Source: Echinicola sp. 20G
Lineage (GTDB): Bacteria > Bacteroidota > Bacteroidia > Cytophagales > Cyclobacteriaceae
Length of the DNA: 64,000 nucleotides
NCBI RefSeq assembly: GCF_015533855.1
Contig: NZ_AP024154.1
Span: forward strand, 313,001-377,000
Reading direction: 5' to 3'
The position numbers and the translations under genes were made by a program. Every line of letters begins with the position of its first letter. The first letter of the stretch is position 1. Below are positions 10,293 to 20,083 of the stretch, in pieces. The notes beneath the pieces were generated by a model that was not told the origin of the DNA, ran no database searches, and saw only the letters and a list, made by a program, of their open reading frames with translations.

Positions 10293-10296
10293 TACT

Positions 10297-10324
10297 AAAA
10301 AAGGCTGCCTCCAAAGAAGCAGCC
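10297..10324 (-). terminator. Rho-independent terminator of pgk
   Basis: On the minus strand the arms GGCTGC and GCAGCC (10303-10308 and 10319-10324 on plus) are followed by six Ts. It lies about 30 bases beyond the pgk stop. The opposite strand lacks a T-tract, so it serves the minus-strand gene. Confidence 0.7.
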
Positions 10325-10355
10325 CCTACAGTTAATCGTTACTTTGTCTTATCAT

Positions 10356-11555
10356 TTATGGTTCCAATGCTTTAACACCAGGAAGCACTTTTCCTTCCAT
10401 GTGCTCCAGCAAAGCACCTCCACCGGTAGAAACAAATGAAACTTTTTCTCCAAAGCCAAATTTGTTTACGGCTGCAGCAGAGTCACCTCCACCGATCAAG
10501 CTAAACGATCCTCCTTCAGTAGCTTCTACCACTGCCTCCGCTACTGCTTTGGTACCTTTATCGAAACTTTCCATTTCAAACACTCCCATCGGTCCATTCC
10601 AAAGAATCGTCTTGGAGTTTTTGATGACGTCAGAGAACAATTTACGAGTCTCAACTCCGATATCAAGCCCCATCCATCCATCAGGAATTTCACCGCTTTT
10701 GGAAGCACCTTGCTCGGCATCATTCGCAAATTCTTTGGATGTAATATTATCAACAGGCAAATAGAGGTTCACTCCTTTTTCCTTGGCTTTGGCTTCCAAT
10801 TCTTTGGTCAACTCCATCTTATCAGCCTCCAACAATGAATCACCAATAGATCCACCTTTGGCTTTGGCAAAAGTATAAGACATCCCGCCACCGATAATCA
10901 GGTTATCCACCTTATCCAACAGCTTCTCGATGATCAAAATCTTATCAGAAATCTTCGCTCCTCCCATGATTGCCGTGAAAGGTCTCACAGGGTTTTCCAA
11001 TACCTTATCTGCATTCTCCAACTCAGAAAGCATCAAGTAACCGCAAACTTTATCATTAAAGAATTCTGCCACAATGGCTGTGGAAGCATGGGCACGGTGA
11101 GCTGTTCCAAAAGCATCATTGACATAGATGTCTCCTAAAGAAGCTAGCTTACCAGCAAAATCTTTATCTCCCTTGGTTTCTTCAGGGTAAAATCTCAGGT
11201 TTTCAAGTAACAAAACTTCTCCACCCTTAAGAGCTGTTGCCAACTGCTTTGCTTCAGCACCAATACAATCAGGTGCAAATTTCACCGGTCTGTCCAATGC
11301 CTTTTCCAAATCAAGCAAAATATGCTTTAGGGAAAACTTATCTTCAGGTCCGGTTTTAGGCCTTCCCAAATGCGACATCAAAACAACAGATCCTCCATCA
11401 TTCAAAATTTTGTTGATGGTGGGCAGGGCTGCCTGGATTCTGGTATCATCAGTAACCTTTAAATCCCCATCCAAAGGCACATTAAAGTCTACTCTAACTA
11501 GGGCTCTTTTACCCTCAAAACTAAGGTTGTCAACAGATTTTATCCTACTGTTCAT
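10356..11555 (-). CDS. pgk: Phosphoglycerate kinase
   Basis: 399-residue glycolytic enzyme that transfers phosphate from 1,3-bisphosphoglycerate to ADP. It shows the N-terminal signature [10 protein letters not shown], the substrate loop SHLGRP, the histidine/arginine region [13 protein letters not shown], the nucleotide-binding GGAKISDK, and the C-terminal [13 protein letters not shown] followed by STGGGALLE. Length is normal and no key residue is missing. It lies 34 bases after sua5 at the end of a long minus-strand run and is closed by a terminator at 10297-10324. Confidence 0.98.
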   Translation of the reverse strand: MNSRIKSVDNLSFEGKRALVRVDFNVPLDGDLKVTDDTRIQAALPTINKILNDGGSVVLMSHLGRPKTGPEDKFSLKHILLDLEKALDRPVKFAPDCIGAEAKQLATALKGGEVLLLENLRFYPEETKGDKDFAGKLASLGDIYVNDAFGTAHRAHASTAIVAEFFNDKVCGYLMLSELENADKVLENPVRPFTAIMGGAKISDKILIIEKLLDKVDNLIIGGGMSYTFAKAKGGSIGDSLLEADKMELTKELEAKAKEKGVNLYLPVDNITSKEFANDAEQGASKSGEIPDGWMGLDIGVETRKLFSDVIKNSKTILWNGPMGVFEMESFDKGTKAVAEAVVEATEGGSFSLIGGGDSAAAVNKFGFGEKVSFVSTGGGALLEHMEGKVLPGVKALEP

Positions 11556-11589
11556 GGTTAAATAGGTTTTATATGATTTTTCTAAAATT

Positions 11590-12555
11590 CTATCTCGCTG
11601 AGGCTCTTCTCAAACGGTCGTTGATGGCTTTCCCGAGCCCCTTTTCCGGAAGCTCCTCGGACAATATCACATTGACATTTTGATTGTCCAAATACCTCAT
11701 GCAGGCAAATAGGTTTTGTGCTGCCTCCTGAAAATCCCCTTCCTCACTTAGCACCCTTTGATCTTCAGGATCTACCTGATCAAAAAGCTTAGTAAAGCTT
11801 AATACGCCAAATTTTTCCCCTTTGTTGAGGTAATGAGGCACCAACTGGTCCAAATCCCCCAATACAAAAGGAATGCGTGGGGCATAATGGCTTTTCAGCA
11901 TGCCTGGTGACTTGGGATTACTACTGGATTGTGGTAAAATAAGGACATTTCCTACTACCTTTTTGATTTCGGAAACTTCCACTCCTCCTAGTCGGTAAAT
12001 AATAACCTGGCCGTCTTCTACGCCCACAATGGTACTTTCCAAACCTACTTGACATGGACCTCCATCCAAGACATACTGGATTTTTCCGTCAAGCTGATCG
12101 ACCACATGGCTGGCTTGGGTAGGACTAATATAACCAAAAGGATTGGCACTAGGAGCGGCCAATGGAAAATCAAGTGATAAAAGTAATTTTCTCGTCAAAG
12201 GATGGCTAGGCACCCTTACCGCTACCTGATCCAAACCACTGGTCACTAAGTCTGGTACAATGGATTTTTTTGGAAGTAAAAGCGTCAATGGTCCAGGCCA
12301 AAACCCCTGAGCCAATTCTTTCAATTCCGGTAACAGCTCCGTGGTGTAGTCACTGATCTGCTCAATACTCCCCGTATGAACAATCAATGGATCAAAACTA
12401 GGTCGGTTTTTAGTTTCAAATATCTTACTGACAGCATCTGGACTTAATGCATTTCCAGCCAAACCATATACTGTCTCTGTAGGGATTCCTACCAACTCAC
12501 CCGCTTCAAGGAGTTGTTTTGCTTTGCTAATATCCTTTCCGATTGTTGTCATCAA
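11590..12555 (-). CDS. sua5: L-threonylcarbamoyladenylate synthase (Sua5 type)
   Basis: Makes threonylcarbamoyl-AMP from threonine, bicarbonate and ATP for the t6A modification at position 37 of ANN-decoding tRNAs. The YrdC-type domain fills about the first 200 residues, with [13 protein letters not shown], the KNRP motif and [14 protein letters not shown]. The linker [12 protein letters not shown] and a C-terminal domain identify the two-domain Sua5 form rather than short TsaC; 321 residues fits. Its start overlaps the upstream TPR gene's stop by four bases, which suggests translational coupling. Confidence 0.95.
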   Translation of the reverse strand: MMTTIGKDISKAKQLLEAGELVGIPTETVYGLAGNALSPDAVSKIFETKNRPSFDPLIVHTGSIEQISDYTTELLPELKELAQGFWPGPLTLLLPKKSIVPDLVTSGLDQVAVRVPSHPLTRKLLLSLDFPLAAPSANPFGYISPTQASHVVDQLDGKIQYVLDGGPCQVGLESTIVGVEDGQVIIYRLGGVEVSEIKKVVGNVLILPQSSSNPKSPGMLKSHYAPRIPFVLGDLDQLVPHYLNKGEKFGVLSFTKLFDQVDPEDQRVLSEEGDFQEAAQNLFACMRYLDNQNVNVILSEELPEKGLGKAINDRLRRASAR

Positions 12556-13289
12556 GATGCTGTATCACAAAATTCATCAATCCATTCCTTTGCACCAGTG
12601 TAGCCTAACTTTAAGGCTGTCTTAAGATGCATGCAGCCTTCCTCTTTTGTATTGGTCAGGCTCATTTCTGTAACCCCCAAAAGATAAAACGCTGCCCCAT
12701 TTTGATCATCCAACTCCACGGATCTGTGCAGTGAATTGATCGCCTCCTCGGGGTTATTGTTGCCGATAAGTGCTTTTCCTCGGTTAAAGTGGGTAAGGGC
12801 CTGACTGGGGTCTACTTGAAGTGCATTGTCAAAATCCAAAATAGCATCTTCATAGGCCTCCATTCCCAAAAGGGCCAAACCGCGATTGTAGTAAATATCT
12901 GTTTGGTTCGGGTCTAGAGAACTGGCTATATTATAGTTAATAACCGCTTGCTTAAATTCTTTTTTCTCCAAATAAGCATTGCCTAAATTCAGGTACGGCT
13001 TATAAGAAGTAGAATCTTTTTCCATCGATGTCTTAAAAGAAGCTATAGCAGCGTCCCAATTCTCTTGTTCAAAAAATGCTACTCCCTTTGCATTATGGGC
13101 TTCTGTGTTGTCGGGATTGATTTCAATAACTTTATCAAAATAAGTAATTGACTCTTGATAATTCCCCGACCTTAATTCCTTGACTCCTCTATCATAAAGC
13201 TCTTGCTCTGAGGGAGAACACCCCATCAACAGCCCGATCAACAAAGGAAGTAATATTATTTTTCTCACTTTTAGTAATTTTTCAGACAA
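12552..13289 (-). CDS. Tetratricopeptide repeat lipoprotein
   Basis: 245 residues. The N-terminus MSEKLLKVRKIILLPLLIGLLMGCSPSEQ is a lipoprotein signal (MGC). From about residue 30 it consists of consecutive 34-residue TPR helical hairpins, recognisable by repeated A/G-x-A-Y/N-x-x-x-G and D/N-P patterns such as YDRGVKELRSGNYQESITYFDKV and YYNRGLALLGMEAYEDAILDFD. TPR proteins are scaffolds; the partner cannot be read from the sequence. It overlaps sua5 by four bases. A 152-base gap, with no clear terminator, separates it from the Nudix gene upstream. Confidence 0.9.
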   Translation of the reverse strand: MSEKLLKVRKIILLPLLIGLLMGCSPSEQELYDRGVKELRSGNYQESITYFDKVIEINPDNTEAHNAKGVAFFEQENWDAAIASFKTSMEKDSTSYKPYLNLGNAYLEKKEFKQAVINYNIASSLDPNQTDIYYNRGLALLGMEAYEDAILDFDNALQVDPSQALTHFNRGKALIGNNNPEEAINSLHRSVELDDQNGAAFYLLGVTEMSLTNTKEEGCMHLKTALKLGYTGAKEWIDEFCDTAS

Positions 13290-13441
13290 AGATAAGAATT
13301 ATAAGCGATATCGCAGTCTTTTTGCCTGATCTTTACCAAATACACAATCTCTTTGTCGCTTAGGCATTTCTTTCAGAAACAGATTTGATAAAATTAGACC
13401 TGTTCTTTTGAGCAAAAACCAAGCCTAAAGTGGTTTTGTTG

Positions 13442-13993
13442 TTAATAAACAAATTCTGACTTACTGGTCTTTTCTAGCATTCTCAGGATTGACTCATTGC
13501 CAGCAACCACATCAGGGACTGTTTCATAACTTACCCATGCCAAATCTTTACTTTCCTGGCTTATGGTCAAGGGCTCGTCCATGGCCGCTTCAATCAGAAA
13601 ACGTACATCATAATGATAGTGCTGAGGGTCTTTAGCATTGGCGGGAATAATGTGCTTGTCAATATCAAAGATATAGCTGTCCACCAATTTCAGGGAAATC
13701 AGCCCACTCTCTTCTCGGGCTTCTGTCATGGCAACCTCCATTAAGTTTTCATTCCCATCAGCATGACCACCTAATTGCAGCCAGCGATTCAACTTTCTAT
13801 GATGGGTCAACAAAGCATGGGTGCGTGTCTTGTTGACAATCCAGGCGGATGCCGTAAAATGTCCTTCATTTCTTTCTCTCAGAAAGGCTAGCGGATCTTC
13901 GGTAAGCGCAACAAACTCCTCTACAAAATTTTTCTCTTCCTCAAATGGTGTCCGGTAGCTTTTCAGTATTTTTTTTAGTCCTTCTCTATTCAT
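13442..13993 (-). CDS. Nudix hydrolase
   Basis: 183-residue hydrolase of a nucleoside-diphosphate-linked or related substrate. The Nudix box appears as GGHADGNENLMEVAMTEAREES then GL, about residues 85-108. The usual arginine in REUXEEXGU is a threonine here (TEAREES), while the metal-binding glutamates remain, as in several divergent subfamilies. An N-terminal helical extension of about 40 residues precedes the fold. Substrate unknown. It lies 5 bases downstream of the 193-residue unknown and probably belongs to the recQ transcript. Confidence 0.9.
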   Translation of the reverse strand: MNREGLKKILKSYRTPFEEEKNFVEEFVALTEDPLAFLRERNEGHFTASAWIVNKTRTHALLTHHRKLNRWLQLGGHADGNENLMEVAMTEAREESGLISLKLVDSYIFDIDKHIIPANAKDPQHYHYDVRFLIEAAMDEPLTISQESKDLAWVSYETVPDVVAGNESILRMLEKTSKSEFVY

Positions 13994-13998
13994 ATAAA

Positions 13999-14580
13999 TT
14001 ACTGGGGGTTAAATATTGCTTCTATAAAGGCATCAAATGATCGGGCCTTGGTGTACAGCCGGTCAGAATAAACCGTGACCAAGATTTTTATCATTTGAGG
14101 TTGGTGATTGACCGACACCTTTTCGATAGCAACATTCCCAAAAAGTTGGTCGGTCTGATCTGCTTTGAAGGTTGCTTTGGGCTTTAGGTACTGTTTCTCG
14201 GTGATATTGACTCCGGGATCCCTTTCCTGAATGGTCCGGTCCAAACTCACCCTTTCATATCCTAAATCTACGATTCGCTGGCCAAAAGCAAAGAAAAGTT
14301 GCGAAAAAGTTTTCGTTTTTAGGGGCAAATCGTACAAAATCGCTATTCCATTGGCATAAGGCGAGCGAAATACATGCATCTCAGGAGTAATTTCCTCTCC
14401 AGTTTTTTGTAGATGATAGTTCTTATAGATCATTTCAAAGATAGACCTCCCCTCTTCTGAAGCCATCCAATCCTGTATTTCAACTGCCTCACCATCAGCT
14501 TGCGAAAAGTTTTCTTTATGGGTATAAGTCTCTCCGTTTCCGGGAAATAATTTCTTAAGAATAGTATCAACAAATTTCAT
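13999..14580 (-). CDS. Conserved protein of unknown function next to recQ
   Basis: 193 residues, soluble, no signal peptide or membrane segment. I do not recognise the family. It contains a region with alternating charged and aromatic residues (VFRSPYANGIAILYDLP) and a C-terminal block ending YTKARSFDAFIEAIFNPQ. Its start overlaps the recQ stop by four bases and the Nudix gene follows after five, so it is almost certainly cotranscribed with both and translated by coupling. A real gene by context; function open. Confidence 0.8.
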   Translation of the reverse strand: MKFVDTILKKLFPGNGETYTHKENFSQADGEAVEIQDWMASEEGRSIFEMIYKNYHLQKTGEEITPEMHVFRSPYANGIAILYDLPLKTKTFSQLFFAFGQRIVDLGYERVSLDRTIQERDPGVNITEKQYLKPKATFKADQTDQLFGNVAIEKVSVNHQPQMIKILVTVYSDRLYTKARSFDAFIEAIFNPQ

Positions 14581-16499
14581 TCAGTATTTCTCTTTATTCT
14601 ACCATCAGCTAAACTGATGATCAACCCTTCATCTTCCATTTCTCTCAACGTCAAATGAGCCTGTTCATCATCACTAGCCAAATTGGCCTTAGCCATTAGT
14701 TCCTCGTATGTAAACAAACTCCCTGCGTTTAAAGTTTGCATCAATCTCTCTTTGAGTTTGAAACTATGTGAGGCAAGATGTGAAGATCGTTTCTTATCTA
14801 GACAAACATCACATACGCCACAATCCTCATCATTCTCTTCTCCAAAGTAAGTCAAAATCTGCTGGGTACGGCAAAGCAGGTTGTTTTCAACATACGCTAC
14901 CATCGCCTTGGCTTTCTCTATACTGTTCTTCCTTCTTTCGTCAATTCTTTTGACATTCAAAGGCAATCTGCCTGCATCATGCCTAGGTGTGAGAAGGGTT
15001 ACCTGAGGTTTGTCCTTTTTCTTGTTATAGGCAGCTATCCCTAAGGTCTCCATCCTTTCCATCAGGCTGACCACTTGACTTTCGGGCATATTGAGCATTG
15101 CCCCGATTTTATCTTCACGGATCTTGAGGTACTCTGTAAATAACTCTCCTCCATACATTCTCAACAACACTTTGATCAATGGGTCCAATGATGCCTGGGC
15201 TATTTGATAAGCGTACAACTCACTTTGATTCACCAAAAAGTGCAAAGTACTGGGACTGTAAAAACCTTCACTAAGCTCCACCAGCCCTTCTTCTTGAAGC
15301 AACTTGATAGCATTATACGTCAGCAAAAGGTCCAGGTTATATATATCCGTAAAGGTTGTAATTTCAAAATCATAACTTACCATCAAACTACTCCCTACGG
15401 CTATGCGGTAGTAGTTGGCCAAACTCTGGTAAACCCGCTTGATAAATTCCACAGGAGGATAGGCCTGCTCGGCCCTTTCTTGCAAAAGCTCCATATCCCT
15501 ATCATGATAGAGGATTACGGCAAAAGCCTTCCACTCATCTCTCCCTGCACGACCCGCCTCTTGGTAATAGTTTTCAAGATTTTCCGGCATATCCACATGA
15601 ACTACCAGGCGGACATCAGGCTTGTCAATCCCCATCCCAAATGCATTGGTGGCCACCATCACCCGGATTTTATTCAGCTTCCAATCCTGCTGTCTGGCCT
15701 CGCGGACCGATTTGTCCAAGCCAGCATGGTAATAGGTGGCAGAAATACCCAATTGATGCAGGGCAATCGCCAATTCCTTGGTCGCCTTGCGACTTCTCAC
15801 ATACACAATTGCCGAACCACTGACCTTCTGAAGAATTTCCATGGCTTTCTCCAACTTATTTTCCGCCTTTCGGACAGCATAAGACAGATTCTTTCGCGCA
15901 AAGGACTTTACAAATACCTGAGGATCATCAAGCTGTAATTTTTCAATGATATCCTCCTTAACCTTCAGGGTGGCTGATGCTGTCAGGGCAATAAAAGGTA
16001 CATTAGGATGATAACTCCTCAACTCCGCAATTTCCAAATAGGGAGGCCTGAAATCATAACCCCACTGCGATATACAATGTGCTTCATCAATGGCAATGAG
16101 ATTGACATTCATCCTTTTGAATCGCTCAATGAACAAATCTGTCTTTAAACGCTCAGGAGACACATATAAAAACTTATACCCACCGTAGATGCAATTATCC
16201 AAAGTGGTATCTATCTCCCGTTTTCTCATTCCAGAATAAATGGCCGTGGCCAAAACACCCCTTCGGCGCAGGTTATCCACCTGGTCTTTCATCAGGGCTA
16301 TCAGCGGACTGACCACCACACAAATCCCCTCCTGCATCAAAGCCGGCACTTGGAAGCAAATGGATTTTCCACCACCTGTGGGCAGCAATGCCAAAGTGTC
16401 TTTTCCAGCCGCTACAGAAAGTACAATATCCTGCTGCATAGGCCTGAAATCATCATAGCCAAATACTTTCTTAAGAACGGATAATGCTTGGCTTTTCAA
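14577..16499 (-). CDS. recQ: RecQ-family ATP-dependent DNA helicase
   Basis: 640-residue superfamily 2 helicase that unwinds DNA 3' to 5' in recombination and repair. Motif I is LLPTGGGKSICFQ near residue 40, motif II IDEAHCISQWGYDFR near residue 135, motif III ALTASAT, and motif VI QEAGRAGRDE near residue 315. The RecQ-Ct region has a zinc site, C-R-T-QQILTYFGE then CGVCDVC near residues 545-570. No separate HRDC domain is evident; the last 60 residues look like a winged-helix. It sits one base from the enoyl-CoA hydratase gene and overlaps the next gene by four bases. Confidence 0.96.
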   Translation of the reverse strand: MKSQALSVLKKVFGYDDFRPMQQDIVLSVAAGKDTLALLPTGGGKSICFQVPALMQEGICVVVSPLIALMKDQVDNLRRRGVLATAIYSGMRKREIDTTLDNCIYGGYKFLYVSPERLKTDLFIERFKRMNVNLIAIDEAHCISQWGYDFRPPYLEIAELRSYHPNVPFIALTASATLKVKEDIIEKLQLDDPQVFVKSFARKNLSYAVRKAENKLEKAMEILQKVSGSAIVYVRSRKATKELAIALHQLGISATYYHAGLDKSVREARQQDWKLNKIRVMVATNAFGMGIDKPDVRLVVHVDMPENLENYYQEAGRAGRDEWKAFAVILYHDRDMELLQERAEQAYPPVEFIKRVYQSLANYYRIAVGSSLMVSYDFEITTFTDIYNLDLLLTYNAIKLLQEEGLVELSEGFYSPSTLHFLVNQSELYAYQIAQASLDPLIKVLLRMYGGELFTEYLKIREDKIGAMLNMPESQVVSLMERMETLGIAAYNKKKDKPQVTLLTPRHDAGRLPLNVKRIDERRKNSIEKAKAMVAYVENNLLCRTQQILTYFGEENDEDCGVCDVCLDKKRSSHLASHSFKLKERLMQTLNAGSLFTYEELMAKANLASDDEQAHLTLREMEDEGLIISLADGRIKRNTE

Positions 16500-16500
16500 C

Positions 16501-17277
16501 TTACCACTGGATTTTTTTCTTCTCTAAAAATGCGGCAATGCCTTTCTTACAGTCCTCGGAAGCACGGGCCCTAGCATTCATTTGGGCAGCATAATCAAGG
16601 GCATCTTCCAAAGGCATTCCCTGCACCTTGCCGATCATTTCTTTGGTCAGAGCCATCGATGAACCCGAGTTATGTTCTACAAAATGATTTGCCAACTCCT
16701 GCACTTTCTGATCCAAATTTTCAGGTTCTATCACCGCATTCACCAGGCCTACAGATACTGCCTGGGATGCCTCTATCAATTCTCCTCCCAATAATAATTC
16801 CTTGGCTTTCCCTTCTCCCAACTTCCTCAACAAAAATACCAACACCATCGCAGGCACAAAACCAATTTTCACTTCTGTATAGCCTAATTTGGCTTGAGGG
16901 GCAGCATAAACAAAATCACATACAGAAACCAAGCCACAACCACCGGCTAAAGCATGTCCCTGCACCTGAGCAATCACCAATTTTGGAAAATTATAAAGTC
17001 GATAAAACAATGCCTTTAAAAGCTGACTGTCCTGTAAGTTTTCCTCATAGGTGTTTGTTTGCATCTTTTTGATGTCCTCCAAATCAGCCCCACTACAAAA
17101 CACCTTACCCTCTGCTTTGATAATGACAACCTTGACCGTATTGCTTTGCTCGAATACATCCAATGCCCCTTGAATCCCTTTGACCATGGCGGCATTCAAG
17201 GCATTACGTTTTTCAGGTCTATTTAAAATAATATAGCCCAACCGGTCCTTTTGTTCAAGTTTGACTTGGTCTTCCAT
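16501..17277 (-). CDS. Enoyl-CoA hydratase/isomerase family protein
   Basis: Crotonase-fold enzyme of about 258 residues from the ATG chosen at 17277. The frame stays open to an ATG at 17343 that overlaps the comEC stop (TGATG), giving 22 extra residues unlike the family, so the shorter start is preferred, though the overlap could support coupling. It has NRPEKRNALN, the oxyanion-hole stretch FCSGADLEDIK, QGHALAGGCGLVSVCDF, and YTEVKIGFVPA. The catalytic Glu position reads EVKIGFVPA, so hydratase chemistry is plausible. The acyl-CoA substrate is unknown; it may be in branched-chain or fatty acid breakdown. Confidence 0.9.
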   Translation of the reverse strand: MEDQVKLEQKDRLGYIILNRPEKRNALNAAMVKGIQGALDVFEQSNTVKVVIIKAEGKVFCSGADLEDIKKMQTNTYEENLQDSQLLKALFYRLYNFPKLVIAQVQGHALAGGCGLVSVCDFVYAAPQAKLGYTEVKIGFVPAMVLVFLLRKLGEGKAKELLLGGELIEASQAVSVGLVNAVIEPENLDQKVQELANHFVEHNSGSSMALTKEMIGKVQGMPLEDALDYAAQMNARARASEDCKKGIAAFLEKKKIQW

Positions 17278-17342
17278 ATTTATTGGTGCTTGGATAGTTG
17301 AAGATAGGTGTGGAAAACTGATCTTCCAAACAAATGATTTCA

Positions 17343-19298
17343 TCACTTCAAAATTAAACGGTATGCGAATTGGTTAAGCAAAAGACTATCAGCGAACTCC
17401 CGTTCAATCCATTCTCCATTTTCAAAAGCAGCCATACTTTTCACTCCCACCCCGGCTACAATTAGTTTACCATCCACTCTCATAAGTTTCCCGCCATTCG
17501 GCAGAAGCACCATTTCAGAGTTTGCTTTTTTCTGTCCCATTAGCTGGAATTCAGTCAATGGCTGCATGGCTTCTCTTTGAGGTAAAACATGGTAGTTGAT
17601 ATCTTCTACTGACTTCGATGATTGGTAACTGTAAAGGCTTTTACCTGCATAAAAATCTACTGCAAAGTCTTCATTCTTCAAGGCATATACATAAACTTCC
17701 TGATTTTTACTTTTATATCCTAGCCAGGGCCAAACCACCAAAAAGGCCATCATTAGTGTCAACCAGTAGGCATATTGTTTTTTTCTTTGGGAAAGCAATA
17801 AGTAGGTACAGGCTAATATTCCCCAAATCAGCAGGATGCTTCCAAAGTCTAGAAAAATCCTTTCCGTTTGGGCTAATGGCAAATCCTGGAAAAGAAAAAT
17901 TAGATAGTTCAAGCCCTTAAGCAAATGCTCCAACAAGTAAGAAAGGGGCAGTAGAAAAACACCGAAAGTACTCAAAACCATAAAAGGAAGCCCGACTGAC
18001 ATGACCAAAAAAGCTCCTGGAATAGCCACCAAATTAGATAACAAAAAATAATTGGGAAATACATGAAAGTAATACACAGATAAGGGAAAGGTCGCCAATT
18101 GAGCTGCAATACTTACAGTGGTGATCTCCCAAACATAGAAAACCAGCCTGTTTTTGGGCAACCAAAATGACACCAGCAAAGGTTGCAAAAGCAGAATCCC
18201 AACCATAGCAGCATAAGACAATTGAAAGCCTACTTCAAAAATTATAAAAGGGTTAAAAGCCATCAAAATCAAAGCAGAGAGGGCCAAGGAATTAAAAATA
18301 GAGGGACTACTAGACCTCATTTGAGATAAGGAAATCAAAGTAAACATCGTTGCCGCTCGAAGGACTGAGGGAGACATTCCAGTCAGTAGGGCATATAACC
18401 AGACCAGGAGAATCACAGCGGTTAGAAGTAGAATTTTGCTCACCCGCTTAAGGTTAGAAGGCTTGAAAAACAAGAAAAAGACCCCATATATCATCCCCAC
18501 GTGCAAACCAGAAACAGCCAAAATATGCATGGCACCAGCAGTCACATATGCCTCACTTACCTGCTCCTCCAACTGGGATTTTTGTCCTACCAATAGCGCT
18601 TGGGCTACCTGTCTCGCTCGGTCATCTTCAATCTCTTGATCTATTGCACTTGTGATACTTTTCCGCAAACTCAAAATATTTTGCTGAAGCCCATTTTCCT
18701 TTGAGTCCCCTAACCTAGTAACCTCTTTGCCTATAAACTGGCGATGGTACACTTGCTTATTGGCCATAAATTTTTGGTAGTTAAACTCCTTTGGATTCTT
18801 AGGGGCTTCAATGAGTTGTGGAGCTCCTTGTAGCACCAAGATTTGACCAGGCATCAGCGGTTCCTCCAAGCGGTGATACACCAGCACCTCTCCTATTGCC
18901 TTCTTCCACTCATCTTTATTTTTCACAAAATACACAGTAAGCCGATTCCCTATAGAGTTGGCCTTTTGCTCATCATATTCACTCACTACTGCTATATAAG
19001 CATCCACCTCTTTGAAATTACTTAAGTGTTCAGGCTGATTTGTGGCCACTTTGTGATCACAAATTAGAATCCCGGAAAGAAAAAGTAAGACATAAGACAA
19101 AAAGGGAAAAAGTACTTTAAAACGGTAAGATCTTTTAAAAGTATTAATCAATTGCATCAAGATATAAACCAACATCAAAAAGCATAAGACACCTCCCATG
19201 AATACCATTACAGGTATGTCGGCAAAAAAAGGATAAACTACTACGCCCAAAGCATAAAAAATTACATAGCGCAAAAAAGGATATTCACTGAACTTCAT
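17343..19298 (-). CDS. comEC: ComEC/Rec2 family DNA-uptake channel protein
   Basis: 651-residue polytopic membrane protein. The N-terminus has two or three helices, then a soluble DUF4131-like OB-fold stretch (about 60-190), then the competence domain with HILAVSGLHVGMIYGVFF near residue 255 and MSPSVLRAATMFTL near residue 310, the core signature of ComEC. No metallo-beta-lactamase domain follows; the last ~120 residues are soluble and short, as is common in Bacteroidota homologs. The family carries single-stranded DNA across the inner membrane during transformation. First gene of the long minus-strand run down to pgk. Confidence 0.93.
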   Translation of the reverse strand: MKFSEYPFLRYVIFYALGVVVYPFFADIPVMVFMGGVLCFLMLVYILMQLINTFKRSYRFKVLFPFLSYVLLFLSGILICDHKVATNQPEHLSNFKEVDAYIAVVSEYDEQKANSIGNRLTVYFVKNKDEWKKAIGEVLVYHRLEEPLMPGQILVLQGAPQLIEAPKNPKEFNYQKFMANKQVYHRQFIGKEVTRLGDSKENGLQQNILSLRKSITSAIDQEIEDDRARQVAQALLVGQKSQLEEQVSEAYVTAGAMHILAVSGLHVGMIYGVFFLFFKPSNLKRVSKILLLTAVILLVWLYALLTGMSPSVLRAATMFTLISLSQMRSSSPSIFNSLALSALILMAFNPFIIFEVGFQLSYAAMVGILLLQPLLVSFWLPKNRLVFYVWEITTVSIAAQLATFPLSVYYFHVFPNYFLLSNLVAIPGAFLVMSVGLPFMVLSTFGVFLLPLSYLLEHLLKGLNYLIFLFQDLPLAQTERIFLDFGSILLIWGILACTYLLLSQRKKQYAYWLTLMMAFLVVWPWLGYKSKNQEVYVYALKNEDFAVDFYAGKSLYSYQSSKSVEDINYHVLPQREAMQPLTEFQLMGQKKANSEMVLLPNGGKLMRVDGKLIVAGVGVKSMAAFENGEWIEREFADSLLLNQFAYRLILK

Positions 19299-19355
19299 TA
19301 CTATATTAAAAAGTAAAGAAATAAGGTAGCAAATAACTGGTAAACAATCAAATAG

Positions 19356-19384
19356 AAAAGGGCTCCTTAGATAGGAACCCTTTT
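19356..19384 (-). terminator. Terminator after the 179-residue barrel gene
   Basis: Arms GGGCTCC and GGAACCC (one mismatch) with AAAA before and TTTT after, so it reads on both strands. It lies 75 bases beyond the stop at 19461 and just upstream of comEC, separating the two minus-strand genes. Confidence 0.6.
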
Positions 19385-19460
19385 CTATAATTTATTTATG
19401 ATTAGCATTTACAAAAGATCCTTCCGAACTCTTGTACTAATTTCATTGATCTACTGTTGA

Positions 19461-20000
19461 TTAAAATCGATATCCAATGCTTACACCTGCATTGATTTCT
19501 ACTGCAGAAAAACGATCTGTCACTTCTTGACTAAATCCCCTGGCAATATTGACATATGGAGCAATGGCAAACTTGTCTCGTTGCACCCATTTGTAACCTA
19601 CCCCAATCCCCAGCATCGCACTGTTCATGTCTGTCACAAAAGGTTCATCAGGCTCTGTAAAGTCTCCAAATCGGTATTTAAAAAAGGGATAAACATATAA
19701 GCTTGCTGGATCATAATCATTCAGAAAGTAAAAATTGTAGGACACCAAAATACTGTTGGTATTATATTCTTTGCCATTTCCTTGACCATTATAACCAAAA
19801 CGGTCATTGATCAGGTATTCCACTCCGATGGATTGATCCCGATCCACAAAATACTCATACCCAATCTCTACAGACCCTTGGACGATGGTATTTAGAATAT
19901 TCAACTTAATCTCATGTTGGTTATAATCGCTCTCAGTCTGCGCACTGGTATGAAAGGCTAGGCCCAACAAAAACATCAAAAGAGTATACTTTTTCATCAT
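19461..20000 (-). CDS. Outer-membrane beta-barrel protein, unknown family role
   Basis: 179 residues: signal peptide (MMKKYTLLMFLLGLAFHTSAQ) and an 8-strand-like alternating pattern ending in an aromatic residue (GVSIGYRF), typical of small OmpA/OmpW-like barrels and DUF3575-like proteins. No OmpA peptidoglycan-binding domain. Monocistronic by position: a terminator follows, and a near-consensus TACCTTTA box lies about 30 bases upstream on the minus strand. Substrate or partner unknown. Confidence 0.75.
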   Translation of the reverse strand: MMKKYTLLMFLLGLAFHTSAQTESDYNQHEIKLNILNTIVQGSVEIGYEYFVDRDQSIGVEYLINDRFGYNGQGNGKEYNTNSILVSYNFYFLNDYDPASLYVYPFFKYRFGDFTEPDEPFVTDMNSAMLGIGVGYKWVQRDKFAIAPYVNIARGFSQEVTDRFSAVEINAGVSIGYRF

Positions 20001-20083
20001 GTTACTTAAATCAATTAAAAGATAATTAAAGGTAAATTTATTGATACGACTTGCTTATAGGTGTAAAACAACCTCCCTACAAC

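Noticed and set aside
15204..15938. A 244-codon open frame on plus opposite recQ
   Set aside because: It is antisense to a complete RecQ helicase with all motifs, and its translation shows no family signature; long shadow frames are common opposite real genes here.
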